The notes under the pieces are model-generated. The model had not been told where the DNA came from and made no database searches. It saw only the letters and a list, made by a program, of their open reading frames with translations. A stretch of DNA of 64,000 nucleotides from Eutreptiella sp. 'Long Island Sound 2002' (Eukaryota; Euglenozoa; Euglenophyceae; Eutreptiales; Eutreptiaceae): positions 57,091,919-57,155,918 of the forward strand of contig OZ038385.1 in assembly GCA_964036045.1 (NCBI GenBank), written 5' to 3'. Shown piece by piece: positions 22,276-33,480 of this stretch. A program made the translations under genes and the position numbers. Position 1 is the first letter of the stretch; the number at the start of each line of letters is the position of its first letter.

Positions 22276-23210
22276 TTCTACCACCACCTGAGGGCACGGG
22301 GTTCAGCTGTCACGGCACAGGGCACGTGACCCGTGGGTCCTGATCTTGTGTCCGGGGGGGGCATATATAATACCGCTTGGCCGTCTTGAGTGGGTGTCCT
22401 CGGCAGTCCCCGCGGCGGGAAGGGACTCGTACATTCGGTTTGCTGGTGCTGGTGCCCAGAGATCGCCCGGGGAGTGCACCTCTCCTCGATCCCCCCGCCC
22501 GGGTCCACAGCCCAGCCTCCCAATCACCCACACCCGCATCCATTTCCTGACCGGACGGGGGCGCCCAGGACAACCGGCTGTACAGCGACGTGCCCCCAGA
22601 AGCATCTCGGCAACCTCCGGGGGCTGCACTGAGGTTCGCATTAGCCTGCAGTCGCCCGGGTCTTCTGCGACTGGTGTTGCTCGCTGCCCGCCCTTTTGGC
22701 CATTGATCCATCGAACATGGGGACCACCGATATGTTTCACGCTCTTTATCATCCCCATCTCCGTGCCCGAAGGCACCCGGGCTCCTACGCCCACACTGAT
22801 ACTCGTGGTTTCTGGGACCAGCGACTCTACTGTGGGTTGGCCGCGCATACGGACGGACTGAAGTGGTGCACTGGAAGGGCCACGGCTGGGGGTTGTCGGG
22901 CAATTCCGAACTGTTGGGTTTAGGAAAAGAGTGGCTGAATACGTCGTTACTCCGCACTTCCGCTTGGTTGTTGGCCCCCCGTGACCGGCTGAACAATGGC
23001 CGGGCACAGCAGTCCACCAAAAGGGGTCCGTCCACCGTGTGGCACCGGTGAAAACTCGATCCCCAGCGCTCCGCAACTGCCGGCCCGCCACCCACACTCC
23101 CACACTCAACACTCAACACTCAACACCCCCCAGTGCACCCAATACCGCGCTTGTATCCCCCCCCCCCCGCCGCCGCCCTTTTGCGCTCTGGAGGGGCCGG
23201 GTTGGTGGTA

Positions 23211-23490
23211 CGCCCACGTGGCCCGCCGAAGCTAACGGGGCTGCAGCGCCGCACCCCGCCTTCCCAAGCAGGTCCCCAGGGCAGGCAAGCGCTCTGCGCG
23301 CCCTGCGACCCCTCCCAGTGCTTCTGGTGTGCTCGTGGTACGTTGGACCCTGCCGAATCTGGCAGCACCACCCGTGCCACAGGGCAGTCGAGGAGTGTGG
23401 GTTCTCCCCAGCCGTGCCGCACGCCGGGGCCGCCGCCATGACTTAAGCCGTGGGGCGGCTTGGGGAGCATGTCACTGTGACATGTAAGGC
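23211..23490. repeat. Dispersed repeat copy B (matches 11.55-11.83 kb)
   Basis: Second copy of the ~275-base element, here inside the intron between exons 22 and 23. Landmarks are GCTAACGGGGCTGCAGCG, CGCGCCCTGCGACCCCTCCC, GCAGTCGAGGAGTGTGGGTT and GGCGGCTTGGGGAGCATGTC. Confidence 0.75.
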
Positions 23491-23760
23491 TCCCATGGCC
23501 TCCCCATCAGGGCCCAGAGCACCGACCACACACCTCCCCTGCCCCCTCTCCCACCCACACGCAGGCACCCGGACGACGTCTCGCGCACGCCGGCGCTACG
23601 GTGCGGTCCATGGGGGCTGTCCCAGTCCGCCCGGCTTTGGGACCGGACAGCCAGGGATTCGGGGCCAGCGCCGGGCAGGGGCGGACGCGTGGGCCTGCAA
23701 TCCCCCGCCCGTGTGAGGCCTGTCCTAAGCACAACCCCCATCCCACCCGCAAGACTGGAG

Positions 23761-23812
23761 CGCAAATATTGACAGAAACAAGGCCCAGTGTTCCTGGGAC
23801 AGGGCGTTGTGT
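23761..23812. repeat. Short dispersed repeat (matches 44.34-44.39 kb)
   Basis: GCGCAAA..TGAC.GAAACAAG then GCCCAGTGTTC.TGG is shared by both copies, about 40 bases, same orientation. Confidence 0.75.
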
Positions 23813-24132
23813 GTGTGCTACACTGCGCATGGCCTACACCCGAGGGACCGGCGGGGACTTGCGGCAACATCCCCAAATCCCAAAAATCCAAATGGTAAAC
23901 AATGCCCCCAAAAGCCCCGACCACCGTCCCTTGCACAAGGGACATTCGCAACCCAATTCAAAGGGGCGGATGACCTCGTTGTGCTTGACCAAACCTCGTC
24001 TCCCCCTTCGTTGTCCAAACGGCCCCCTCGAGCCAACACACAGGCATCGGTTCCGTCACCGTCTGCGTCATGAGACATTCTGCCACATGTCAACGGGGGA
24101 TCCCACCGTCCAGAACCTCGGCCCCCCAGTAC

Positions 24133-24202
24133 CTGAACTGGCAGATGCAGTGGCGCGTAACCCGCGGCGGCTGGCAGTCAATGCCAAGCAGTCGGCAGCC
24201 CA
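24133..24202 (-). CDS. Giant receptor exon 22: short helical exon
   Basis: A 70-nt exon, WAADCLALTASRRGLRATAS and a few residues. It uses acceptor CTTCAGAG|TGG, two bases past a better-looking CAG, because only that one keeps phase 0 with exon 21; donor AGTTCAG|GTACTG leaves phase 1 for exon 23. The alternative frame encodes a Cys-rich peptide (VGCRLLGIDCQPPR) that is also protein-like but breaks phase, so this call is moderate. Confidence 0.45.
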
Positions 24203-24403
24203 CTCTGAAGGGGTCGCTTTCGTGTCCAAGAAAACAAGGCCCCACCAGTCCCAGTTTCGGGGCTCCATTGACCCCGCCGTGGAATGCAGACGTTGGATGC
24301 CAACCTGTACGCCGTATTGACCCCCTCCCCCCCCCCGACCCCGACCCGCAGTTGAAAGCCCCACTTTGCCTGTCCCCTGCGTGACGGCTGCACACGAACA
24401 GAC

Positions 24404-24681
24404 CTCAGCATACGCGGCCACCTCCTCGGCGCTGAGCGCGGAGGCCGCGCGGAACCTCTCGGCCTCCGCCAGCAGCGCCGCGCCGGTCGCGGGGACTATG
24501 AGCACCGGCGGGGCCGCGTCGACCCCGACGGTCCATACGGTCGACCCCCCCCAGGCATCGTAGAGGGTGACGATCACGGTGGCGTTGGTGGCCACGGACA
24601 CAAACGGGGCCGTGAAGCTGAGGGTAAGGCCACTGGAGATGCCCCGTAACAGCCCGGCAAACTGGACAACGACTTTGGTGA
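24404..24681 (-). CDS. Giant receptor exon 21: REJ/PKD-like strands, then helical stalk start
   Basis: Residues about 1763-1855. The first part (LTLSFTAPFVSVATNATVIV, then TLYDAWGGSTVWTVGVDAAP) has the beta-strand, D-A-x-G-G-S turn and closing strand seen in REJ, PKD and related cadherin-like sandwiches. The second part (AALLAEAERFRAASALSAEE) switches to Ala-rich helix, as N-terminal to GAIN domains in polycystin-1-like and adhesion receptors. Acceptor CCTGTTGCAG|TC and donor GCTGAG|GTCTGT. Confidence 0.72.
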
Positions 24682-25361
24682 CTGCAACAGGCGGGCAGTA
24701 GCGTGGGCACACGGCGGCCCTTTCGGGGGGGCCGGTCAGACGGTCTTCGGTGCGCACATCAAGGCCCCGCTTGCGCAAGCCCGGCCCAACTCAAGCGCGT
24801 CCTGGAGGAGGCTGGGGACAGGGCCCCATTGCGGGACCTTTGGGCCAACAACACATTCAAATAACAGAAATGGGTGGCATCCACCGGAATATTGTCATGA
24901 CCGCAAACAGCTCTTCACAGGCACGCTGTTGGCGTCGGTGGTGTCCCCTGGCGCCGGCCGGGCCCTTGGTGTGCTGGTTGTGCTGTTTCCGCGCTGTTGT
25001 TGTGCTTTTCTTGCGGTTGTGGCGCTGGTTGTGTCTGCTGGTGTGGCTCGTGTGGCTTTGATGTTGATGGTGCTGCTTTTGGGCTGTTTGGCAGGGCTCT
25101 CCTTAAGGGGGGGGGGAACCTTCGTAACGCCAACAAACGAACGTCCACGGGGACGCTCTCTGCTTCCTAGTCATGGTACCTTCTCTAGTTCAAAGGTGGT
25201 GGCGGTTGGCAGCAGTTGGTGGTTGGTGGGGGTTGAAGGTTGGTGGCGGTTGGCAGCAGTTGGCGATTGGCGGTTGGTGGTCCCTGGGGGCTGTACTTAA
25301 AGGCTGTTCTTAGCAAAAAAAAAAAAATCTGGCTTCTTAAGGAAGCCCTGCTGCTTGGGCC

Positions 25362-25430
25362 CGTTTGGGCCGTTTGGGCTGTTTGGGCCGTTTGGGCTGT
25401 TTGGGCCGTTTGGGCTGTTTGGGCTGGTTG
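25362..25430. repeat. 9-bp minisatellite (GTTTGGGCY)n
   Basis: Seven to eight units of CGTTTGGGC/TGTTTGGGC in perfect 9-base register, in the intron between exons 20 and 21. Confidence 0.95.
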
Positions 25431-25904
25431 GGATCTGCTTGTGCTGTTCTGGTTCCAGTTGGGCTGGTTGGCTGTTGGTGGGCTGGGTTCGGTGCTGGTT
25501 GGAGCGCTTGGTCGCAATTGTTTGTGCACTGTGCCCTATGGCGGTGTGCCCCTTCCCCGTTTTGCTGGCCCCCGTGCTCTTTCGCCTCCAGTCGGTGGTT
25601 CCCTTGCCGCCCTGCTCCCCTTGCCCTTCTCTCTCCCTGGCCCGCCCAGCCACTCCGTCCCACTACAACCGGCTCTCAAACATGTCAAGTCGCATTCGGT
25701 CCGCACAGCAACGGTCAGACAGGGTCGCCGTCCTAAGACAACGCCGTGCCAGCGCAAGAATGGGGGCTAAGCTGAGCGGCACAGGGATAGACGGGGTTGT
25801 GGGCCCACTGAGGCCACAGTCTCTTGGAGGTTGAAGGTCATTTCGGGGCATGAGTACTGTTTCTGAGGACCGCTCGCTGGTGCACGAACTGGCGTGTTCG
25901 CAGT

Positions 25905-25985
25905 GGTATCAGACCCAGGGTTCGAACCCGCGACTTTGGGTCTGTCGGACAGTTCGGAAGGTCCGGCTTGACTCCCGGCGGCGGT
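25905..25985 (-). repeat. tRNA-like sequence (weak)
   Basis: A perfect GGGTTCGAACCC B-box, with an A-box-like AGTCAAGCCGG about 40 bases upstream on the minus strand. The rest does not fold as a cloverleaf. Confidence 0.4.
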
Positions 25986-26247
25986 CTGACGACACCCGGA
26001 ACCTTGGGGGTTTAATACTGACAACTTGGATGCAGAATACAAGTACCGTTCCGCCAACAAGTGGCTCTGGCCGGTTGGAAGGTAACGAATCGCCATTGAA
26101 GCATTACCAACGGCGGCGGACGGTGACCAGGGCGCTGTCCGGCGTCCTAAATGCCAGAAACGGACCAAAAGTGTTTGCCGTGGACCACGCAGGGTACGTC
26201 GTGCAACGGCAGCCACGGGGGTCGCGCTGGCGGATGGGCACACGTAC

Positions 26248-26402
26248 TTGGGGCGACGTCGGACCCCTGCTGCAGTCCCCCTATGACGGCGGAGAAGGCA
26301 CTGGCGGTCGTGATGGTGGCGGGAATGCTGAGCGTGGCTGTGGAGACGTTGGGCCCGGGGTTGACGACGAAGAGAAAGTTGGAGGCGATCACGGACTGAT
26401 TG
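26248..26402 (-). CDS. Giant receptor exon 20: start of the REJ/PKD-like region
   Basis: Residues about 1711-1762. SVIASNFLFVVNPGPNVSTA, then IPATITTASAFSAVI and a Gly-Gly turn. The acceptor TTACTGTCCCCGCAG|C is the best in the gene and the donor CCCCAA|GTACGT is strong. The composition (Ser/Thr/Ala/Val strands, Asn-Val-Ser sequon) continues smoothly into exon 21. Confidence 0.63.
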
Positions 26403-28199
26403 CTGCGGGGACAGTAAGAGAACGGGTGGTAAGATGTGATGACGGGAGGCTCGTGCTCGACAACGCGACGGACAGTCGTCTATGGAAGGGGTGGGGGTCA
26501 ACTTCAATTTAGTCCTCAGAGATGCCTAACAGGGAGTTCTACTCAATATCTAGTCCGCACATCACACCTGATCAGTGCCTGTTTGTGTAAGACGTGTGAC
26601 TATATAGACCTCTGCATATCCTGACATAAATACAACGTGTAATGATGAATAATCAGTGAATGCATGGCGTAATTGCATGGGTACCTCATTCTTCTCACCC
26701 TCCAACCCCGACCAAGTGCACTTTGGGTGCGAGTAAAGACACCATCCACCCCTTCGTGGGTGCCGCAAGAAGCAGGTCTCAGAAGGAATTTACGGGACGG
26801 GGACTGGGGCACACAAAGGGGTGGCAGGGGCTGATAACAGGATCCTACCTCGTTTGCCTGAATTGCACAAACTTGGGAAGCGTTGTTTGGACGAGCCCAT
26901 GGTGAGTGCATCCTCAGGTAGGACGCGGACTAGCCCCTCCCCAACTAACCTTGGCTGGAGGCCCCCTTTAGGGGGGGGGGGGGCAGGGGGGCTAGCGGGA
27001 AGGGGAGAGGGGGTTGGATGCTGGCTGTGGGGAGCCAAGGGTTGACCATCCCAAGATAGGGAAGGGGGTCATGGGGTTTAAACATTGGAGCCTTGGACCG
27101 TTGCAATGAATGGTCAACACAATATGCATAAGGTTGCACATCACTCAAGCCCTCACTGATAGGTATACTGGGCTGCCAATCTGCAGTAGCTTGTGCAAGC
27201 ACCCTGCCGTGTCGCCACCAAGGCGATCTGCATGCTCAAAAATCGCTGTTTGGAATGAAATGCAAGCACCTTACACCCTCTACGGCAGGTACTTAACCCT
27301 CACCAAGACTGGATATTGGGACCAAGCTGTTAAGGATAACAACATTGCACACTATAAACGATGCACCCCCCAAACAAGAAACCGCGCACCTTGTCTATGC
27401 CCCGCCCTGCATCTTTGTTTGTGGGAGACGGCTGCAATATATTGGCACACCTAAGATGTGTCCGTGCATGGGCCAAAAAGCTGAAAATGTTTCGTCTGTG
27501 CTCTGAATACGCCGAAACCACTTGCATAAGCATCTCAAGTGGTTCAAATTCACTTTTGGAAAATTGCATTTTTGAACCCTGTTGGACACTGTTTCTGTCA
27601 TCAAATGGCCCATCTTCAAGCCTTTATGGGACATTTGGGGGGCCAAACGGGTAACCACAGGCTCAAAAGGGGCTCAAAACCGCTTGTTTAGACATGAAGA
27701 TGGGCCATCTCAGCACAAAAGGGGGCCAGATATGCGTTAAAAATTGGCCCAAGACGTGGTCTTCCCAAAAATGACCCGGAATCAATTGTGACAACCACTT
27801 ACATGTGCTCACCCCATTTGGCTGCATTTTGGCATATTTGGAAACCTGCAAAGCCCTAAAATGCCTTGAAAATGAGCCATGAGCAATGGGGACTACAAAT
27901 CATCACAAAAGCGTCGATAATTGACACCCGGGCACCTACCACCCATGCTTTCACTTGGGGCAGTCATGGAAAATTGAGATGTCGCACTCCAGAGAGGGAC
28001 TTGCATGATTTGCTTGTCCACGGGCTGGCGAAATGCCGCCTGCGTTGGCATCTTTGGTATCCCCCCTGGGCGCTGGCCACTAGTGCCCACTTGCGCTGCT
28101 GCCCACAGTCTGCAGCAGAGACATATCTCAACCCCGTGCCCCACACACGTGACGCAGAAGCGCAAGCGCAGGCAGACACTTGCACACTACAAACAGCAC

Positions 28200-28309
28200 C
28201 TGGACGCAATGTCAACGGATGACTTCACGTACAATCGAAACCATGTCAATTCCGAAGGTCCGTTAGCGCCCACGTAAATCAGGTGCCCGTCCACAGGCGC
28301 CATAAAGCC
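28200..28309 (-). CDS. Giant receptor exon 19: end of the beta-rich module
   Basis: GFMAPVDGHLIYVGANGPSE reads like the GxFxPPxxGxYxFxxxSxxxSE core of PA14-type domains, only loosely. Acceptor TCACTTCGCAG|GGC is phase 0. Two donors leave the same phase 2: TCCAG|GTGCTG (used) and CGATT|GTACGT at 28233. The second is closer to a consensus donor and would shorten the exon by 33 nt, giving WFRLF at the junction with exon 20. Confidence 0.5.
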
Positions 28310-28434
28310 CTGCGAAGTGAGAATGAAAAGCACAGAGAGAGGAGCGCGGCCCCAATGCGCACAAATGCCCGAGATAAGGAATCACAAATTCAGAATGACC
28401 AACAGCGGGCATTCGGACTAATACAGACACAGAC

Positions 28435-28618
28435 CTGGGCGTCGGGCACCGTCTGAAATGCCGCTCGAACTTGTGCGGTCCGTTGCGCATCATAAACGAG
28501 GCTGCCCGACGTTCTGATGTAAGCCTCGGCCCGATAATGCAGATACACAGTAAAGGCTGAAGTTGACTGGAGCAAGGCCCTGAAGAATCGCGTTTGGGTC
28601 CAGTCAGTGAGGTTCCAA
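28435..28618 (-). CDS. Giant receptor exon 18: beta-rich module, continued
   Basis: Residues about 1613-1674. WNLTDWTQTRFFRALLQSTS, then FTVYLHYRAEAYIRTSGSLV is clean coding sequence with one N-glycosylation sequon. Acceptor GAAAGCAG|T completes the phase-2 codon of exon 17, and donor GCCCAG|GTCTGT is phase 0. Together with exon 19 it may be one sandwich domain. A PA14-like fold was considered but key motifs are weak. Confidence 0.62.
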
Positions 28619-28854
28619 CTGCTTTCGTCCGCCCCCAAATGCCGTCCATACGTTTGCAACCGCCCAAACATGCGTCACGACCACTGTTCCCACCGTCAAT
28701 ACCCACTTTCTGCAGCTGCTTTCCGGACAACCCTCCAGACTCCTACTCCCTAATGCGGAGCCAGGGTGGCACCAGGGGCGCGTCATGTTGCAGTGCCTCT
28801 CAAGTGCCCTGATGCAGTCCAACGCACATGCGCTGATGGCAGTGCCGGTCACAC

Positions 28855-29053
28855 CTTCTTTTGCTGCGGCCAACGGTCTGCTGCATGCCCAAAGTGGAGC
28901 TAAACTGATGCTCCTGCGATTGATCCAGCGGGTAGACCTGCTCCCCGTCGACGGAGACTTGGGTTCGGATTCCGGAAATGGTGGAAGCCGGGAACAGGTA
29001 CGCGGAGAAAGAGCTCGAAACCGATGCAGTACCCCGGGCCACTTGCAGCTGCC
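28855..29053 (-). CDS. Giant receptor exon 17: beta-rich module
   Basis: Residues about 1547-1612. TASVSSSFSAYLFPASTISG and TQVSVDGEQVYPLDQS are typical secreted beta-strand sequence with no cysteine. Acceptor CACACATTAG|GG is less pyrimidine-rich than most but fits phase 1; donor AAAGAAG|GTGTGA leaves phase 2. The following intron is only about 240 nt. Confidence 0.6.
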
Positions 29054-29224
29054 CTAATGTGTGGAGCGTTGTGGAGGCGTTGGGGGGGGGGGTTATGGGC
29101 GAGGCATTGGCTGATTTGCGAGAAGTCAAAGAGGGGCGGGTAAGGTAAAGGTAAAGTGCTCGGGCGTACTCCGAACTCCAGCGCAACCGTGAACCCTACC
29201 TGTCCCTCGCAGCATCCCTTCCGG

Positions 29225-29342
29225 CTCGCGGGGTCACAGACACCCTAGCGCCTAGGACACTGCGTTCCGACCCCACCAGGATTCGAATCAAGCACCTCTA
29301 GTTCAGGCGTCACGTGCATGACCGCTGAACTACGCGACCTTC
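29225..29342 (-). repeat. tRNA-like SINE copy 2
   Basis: Same element as at 22.17-22.28 kb, including the tail, with B-box GATTCGAATCC. It lies in the intron between exons 16 and 17, gene-sense. Confidence 0.72.
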
Positions 29343-30097
29343 TTTCATAGAGGGGAGAGGGGCAAACGGGGCCCTGGCCCGGCGCTCATGCACCGCAATA
29401 CCCGGTCCTCCCCGCTCCTCGTGGACCCGCAACCCCACAACGCCTCGCGGAAGAGGGGGTGGGGGGGGCAGACAGGGGCCGGGCGCAGCTCAGCGCCCAG
29501 GAACCCCGTGTACACGTATGCGAATTCGGAGGGCGGTCGTGTCGGAAACCAACAACACCCGCGATGCCCCCCTCCCTCCACCAATTACCATTGAATCAGG
29601 AAGACCCGAACCCCCATGATCGAGGCGAGACGGAATCGGGGCATCGTCAGCTCGGCCTTTAGCCCCCCCCCTCCCCCCTCCCACCCGCTCCGCCCTCTCT
29701 CTTGTATGCAGTGAAAGACAGCTGCGGGTGCAACATGCTTTGGTTGGTGTGTGCCATATCCCATTACGCACTGGCTCTTCCATGCAGGCAGACTGTCCCA
29801 CAACAACTTACTGCCAGCAACAAACTGTCCTCGGGCAAATGTTGCAGCCAGATGTTGTAGAGCCTTTGCAGCGAACCCAGCATCCCTGTTGAGGCGGTAT
29901 GAGGACATTGGAAGAGGAAGTAGGTGCGTGGGTTGGGCATGATAGGAGAGACCCTCGGAACTGATGAACCCTCATTGACCTTCATCGAGCTCCTCCAAAC
30001 CCCGCGACCCCTGTCCCTACCATCCAACAGCGTTGATCCGCACTCGACTGTCACCCTCCCAACGCAGCGATGAACCGAATCCTCTGCCGGACAGCAC

Positions 30098-30279
30098 CTG
30101 CAACAAATCCTGGCGGGGCTCCGGTCCGGAACCCGACCGTAACTGCCAGCCCCGTGCCAGCGGTAAGCGTCACGGGGTACGTGACGCTGGAGGAGCTGCA
30201 CGTGCCCGACGCCACGGCGTAGAGGCAGGCGGATTGGATCTCGAGGTACGTCGTGGGCTGCACTGCCACACCGTCGACG
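30098..30279 (-). CDS. Giant receptor exon 16: beta-sandwich-like extracellular module
   Basis: Residues about 1486-1546. VAVQPTTYLEIQSACLYAVA, then SVTYPVTLTAGTGLAVTVGF shows regular alternating strands with two cysteines, as in Ig-like or PKD/IPT-type sandwiches, but no family is certain. Acceptor CTGCTCGCGCAG|C completes the phase-2 codon of exon 15, and donor GTTGCAG|GTGCTG leaves phase 1. Confidence 0.65.
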
Positions 30280-31407
30280 CTGCGCGAGCAGAGGGTTGCA
30301 CAAGGGTCATGAGGATTTCACAGGGGCTTGGGCAGGGGGCGGGGGTGTTACCTGCGGTCGCACCAACACAAACGCCGAGTATGAAAAACCGTTGGGACCA
30401 ATTGAGCGGGTGACGAGATTGAAGCCCCGCCCCGCCCCACGGACGCACGAGCTGTGCTTCCAGAGTGAGAAGTGGGGGGAGGTGGAGGAGCTTAGGCCAT
30501 GGGGATCAGACGCGAAGGAGACCCTGTTTGGTCTGGGCTAAGGCACTGTTCAAATGGACCCAGAAACAATTCGTTTGACCCGCCACCAAACACCGTTTGG
30601 CCGATGACAGGATCTGCATTGGCCCCTGTTCTGGCCACTTACGAAGGGGGATGGAGGCCCTGTGTACTGGCTTAAGGCTTCGAGTGGCTGTACGCTATCG
30701 ACATACCTGCGGGCCTGCCCTACGTCTGGACGGTAGGAGAGCGGCCGCCGGCGACGCTAGAGCCGGGTGGCCTTGGGCTCCCCGCGTTGCGTGTGTTGGC
30801 GGCGTTGCGGTCGCTCCGCGCGTCGTTCTGGGGAAGTGAGAGCCGATGCTGGCCTCCAGGCAGCTCGGCTGTGCCCCTGACGACCGCTCACTGGCGCGAC
30901 ACCATCTGCACGGCATTTCTGGGCACCTCGGTGCCAACTGCAGGCTCATGGTGCACCAGGCACGAGGTTTGGGCTGCTGAAGGGGCGGGGCCGGGGGAGG
31001 GGGGGTATCCGCCGGGGCTGTGCCGGATTATTTCGGCCGCTCCGGGAGACAGTGGTGTCCTTCTGTCTGCCTCGGCGCCGATGTGCTGCGACGTCGCATC
31101 AGCGATGTCGCGCCGACTCGGAGGTTGGGCGGCCTCGGCTGTCCGTGTCTGCAGACTGCCATTGTCATCGCCGGACGAAGGGCGGCAGTTCGCACCAAGT
31201 CGCTAGAGCTGGATCGTGGGCCAAGGGCTTTCGCCGGTAGCTGCCAGCAGTTGGTGGCCAACTGACGACAGTTGACCATCAGCGGTTGGCCGATAAACGC
31301 TGGCGGTTGGCCAGTAACCGTCAACGTTACGGGTGCTCCGTAAACCAGGCATGCGCGCTCACCGCCATCGAAACCACCAACTCACCAAACCAGGATTTGG
31401 GAGTGTG

Positions 31408-31500
31408 AAAAAATGGGGGAAATGGGGGAAATGGGGGAAAATGGGGGAAAATGGGGAAAGCTGGAGGAAAATGGGGAGAAATGGCGGGGCAATGGGGAAA
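31408..31500. repeat. (AAATGGGGG)n imperfect repeat
   Basis: About eight units of 9-11 bases with the core AAATGGGG. A similar, shorter run lies at 38838-38875. Confidence 0.9.
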
Positions 31501-31963
31501 TAGCGGGCATAGAACACGGGATGTGGGTTGTAGAGGGTTGTGGCGGGATGTGGTTGAGGAAAATGGCAGAAAAATAGGAGAAAGATGGGACAATAAACCC
31601 ATTTTTCACAGTCCCATTTCCTCTATTTTCCCGTAGATGGAAGATCTTCCCCACAGTTCCCTTTGTAAAACCAAGTCACCGCACTCACCGACGGAAAAAT
31701 GGGAATTTTTGCCACTCACCGATACTCACCGCCAGTGTGCATGGCAAACGCGCTCGTTGATGACAAAAACAAACAAAGTGATTAGCTGCCGCTCCCATGT
31801 CCGATGGCGCATCTTTGTTTCCACACATCCACTCAGGCGGCCCCAGGAGGCAGCACCCCTGGGTGGAGGAGCCTTAGAACTTGGTTGGTTGGCTGAGGGG
31901 TTTGGCGGCCCTCACCCTGCGTCTCCCTCCCTGGTCCCCTCCTCAGGGACCTGGCGCGTATAC

Positions 31964-32483
31964 CTGACTTGGAATTGGCCCGATACGGTCACGTGTGAAA
32001 CAGCGCTGTTACTGGTGGGCGATGCCGTGAGGGCAGATAGACTTAGACTGAGGGACGAGAGAGCACCGACGGGTGGAGGACCAGCGGATGAGGGAGTGGC
32101 GGAGGGCGTGGGGGTGGGGGTTGACGTAGAAGTATGTGTGCGCGTCGCTGTCAACGTGCCTATGGAGCTGACGGTCCGGGTGGGAGTGAAAGTAGGAGTG
32201 CAAGTGAGGCTGGGTGTGGGTGTCGGCCTGGGTGTGGGGGTGGAGGTTGGCGTTGTGGTAGGCGTCGGTGTAGGTGTCGATGTGGATGTAGATGTTGGTG
32301 TGGGCCGGGGAGTGAAGCCAGGGGTCCATGTAGCGTCGGGTGTGCCTGTATGTGTGATTGTGGGGGTGCGAGTAGGCGAAAAGGTGGACGTGGGCACAGG
32401 TGTGGACGTTGACGTGCGGGTCGGTGTGTGTGTAGGTGAAGTCGTGGGTGTGACTGAGGGTAACGAGGTCAGTATGGCCGTGG
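31964..32483 (-). CDS. Giant receptor exon 15: second part of the Thr-Pro linker
   Basis: About 170 residues of Thr/Pro/Ser repeats end in ordinary sequence (SALTASPTSNSAVSHVTVSG, then QFQV). The donor CAAGTCAG|GTATAC leaves phase 2, which exon 16 completes exactly. Two acceptors, CTCCCACTTTGCAG at 32484 and GTTACCCTCAG at 32454, are equivalent in phase. The repeat frame here differs from exon 14, which is why an intron of 100-150 bases inside the array is proposed rather than continuous coding. Confidence 0.5.
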
Positions 32484-33480
32484 CTGCAAAGTGGGAGTAG
32501 GTGTGGATGTCGTGGAGGTCGTTGGAGTGAATGTCGGCGTCAAAGTGGGTGTGGGTCTGGGTGTGGCTGTGGCTGTGGGTATTGATGTTTTCGGAGCTGT
32601 TGGTGTACATGTTGGCGTGAGTGAAGGTGTGGTGGTCGGCGTGAATGTCGGCGTCGCTGATGGAGAAAAGGTGGGTATAGCTGTGCAGGCGACGGTACAT
32701 GTAAATGTGGGTGTTGATGTCGGAGTTGTTGTAGCTGAGAGTGAGGGTGAGGGTGTGGGTGTGAATGAAATCGTGGGCGAGTGTGTAGCTGTAGGTGTTG
32801 GCGAAAGCGTGGGCACAGATGTACATGGTGCAGTGTGTGACGAAGTAAATGTTGGCGAAGATGTGGCCGTTGATGAGACAGTAGAGGGCGGTGTGGCTGT
32901 AATTTGTGCAGATGTGAATGTGACTGTTGGCGAGGGAGTGGATGTAGGCGTAGGTGTTGCTGTCGAAGAGGATGTGGGATTTGGTGTGCATGGGATGGTC
33001 GTTGTGGGTGAAGATGTAGCCCTTGGGGTCGGTGTGGGTATCATTGTTTTGGGGTCGGTGCGTGATGCTGTCGGCGAAGATGTGAGCGACGCTGTAGTTG
33101 TGGATGTCTGTGTATTTGTAGGCGTGGGTGTGGGCGTGGGTGTCAGCGTACATGAAGGCGTGCAACTTGGGGTGGCTGTTGATGTAGCGCTGGGTAACAA
33201 TGTCTTGGGGTTTGTGGAGGTTGTCGTCGATGTGGGCGTAAGAGTATCTGTGGGTGTGCCGGTGGATGAGGGCGTGGATGTAAGGCTTCGTGTGCCTGTG
33301 GCCGTCAGCGTGGGTGTAGAGGTGCATGTGGGTGAGTTGGTCGGCGTTGCTGTGGGCGTGACTGAGCGCGTCCGCGTGCATGTCTGTGTTGCTGTGGGGA
33401 GGACGGTGGGTGTGCATGTGGGTGTGGGCGTTGGACTGTGTGTCGATCCGAAAGTGCCACGGAGCAGCACATTGTCATGT
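32030..33480. repeat. Degenerate hexanucleotide array (GTNGGN)n, exonic on the minus strand
   Basis: About 240 units, mostly GTGGGT, GTCGGC, GTTGGT or GTAGGC variants. The minus strand encodes the Thr-Pro linker of exons 14 and 15. Because units are six bases and avoid stop codons, both strands stay open for hundreds of codons; the plus-strand Val-Gly ORFs are shadows. Confidence 0.9.

Noticed and set aside
22303-23119. Two overlapping 269-codon minus ORFs
   Set aside because: They overlap in different frames, cross the tRNA-like and dispersed repeats nearby, and show no domain pattern.
29345-29584. Minus peptide SEFAYVYTGFLGAELRPAPV as a possible exon
   Set aside because: Short and without a phase-compatible acceptor/donor pair between exons 16 and 17.
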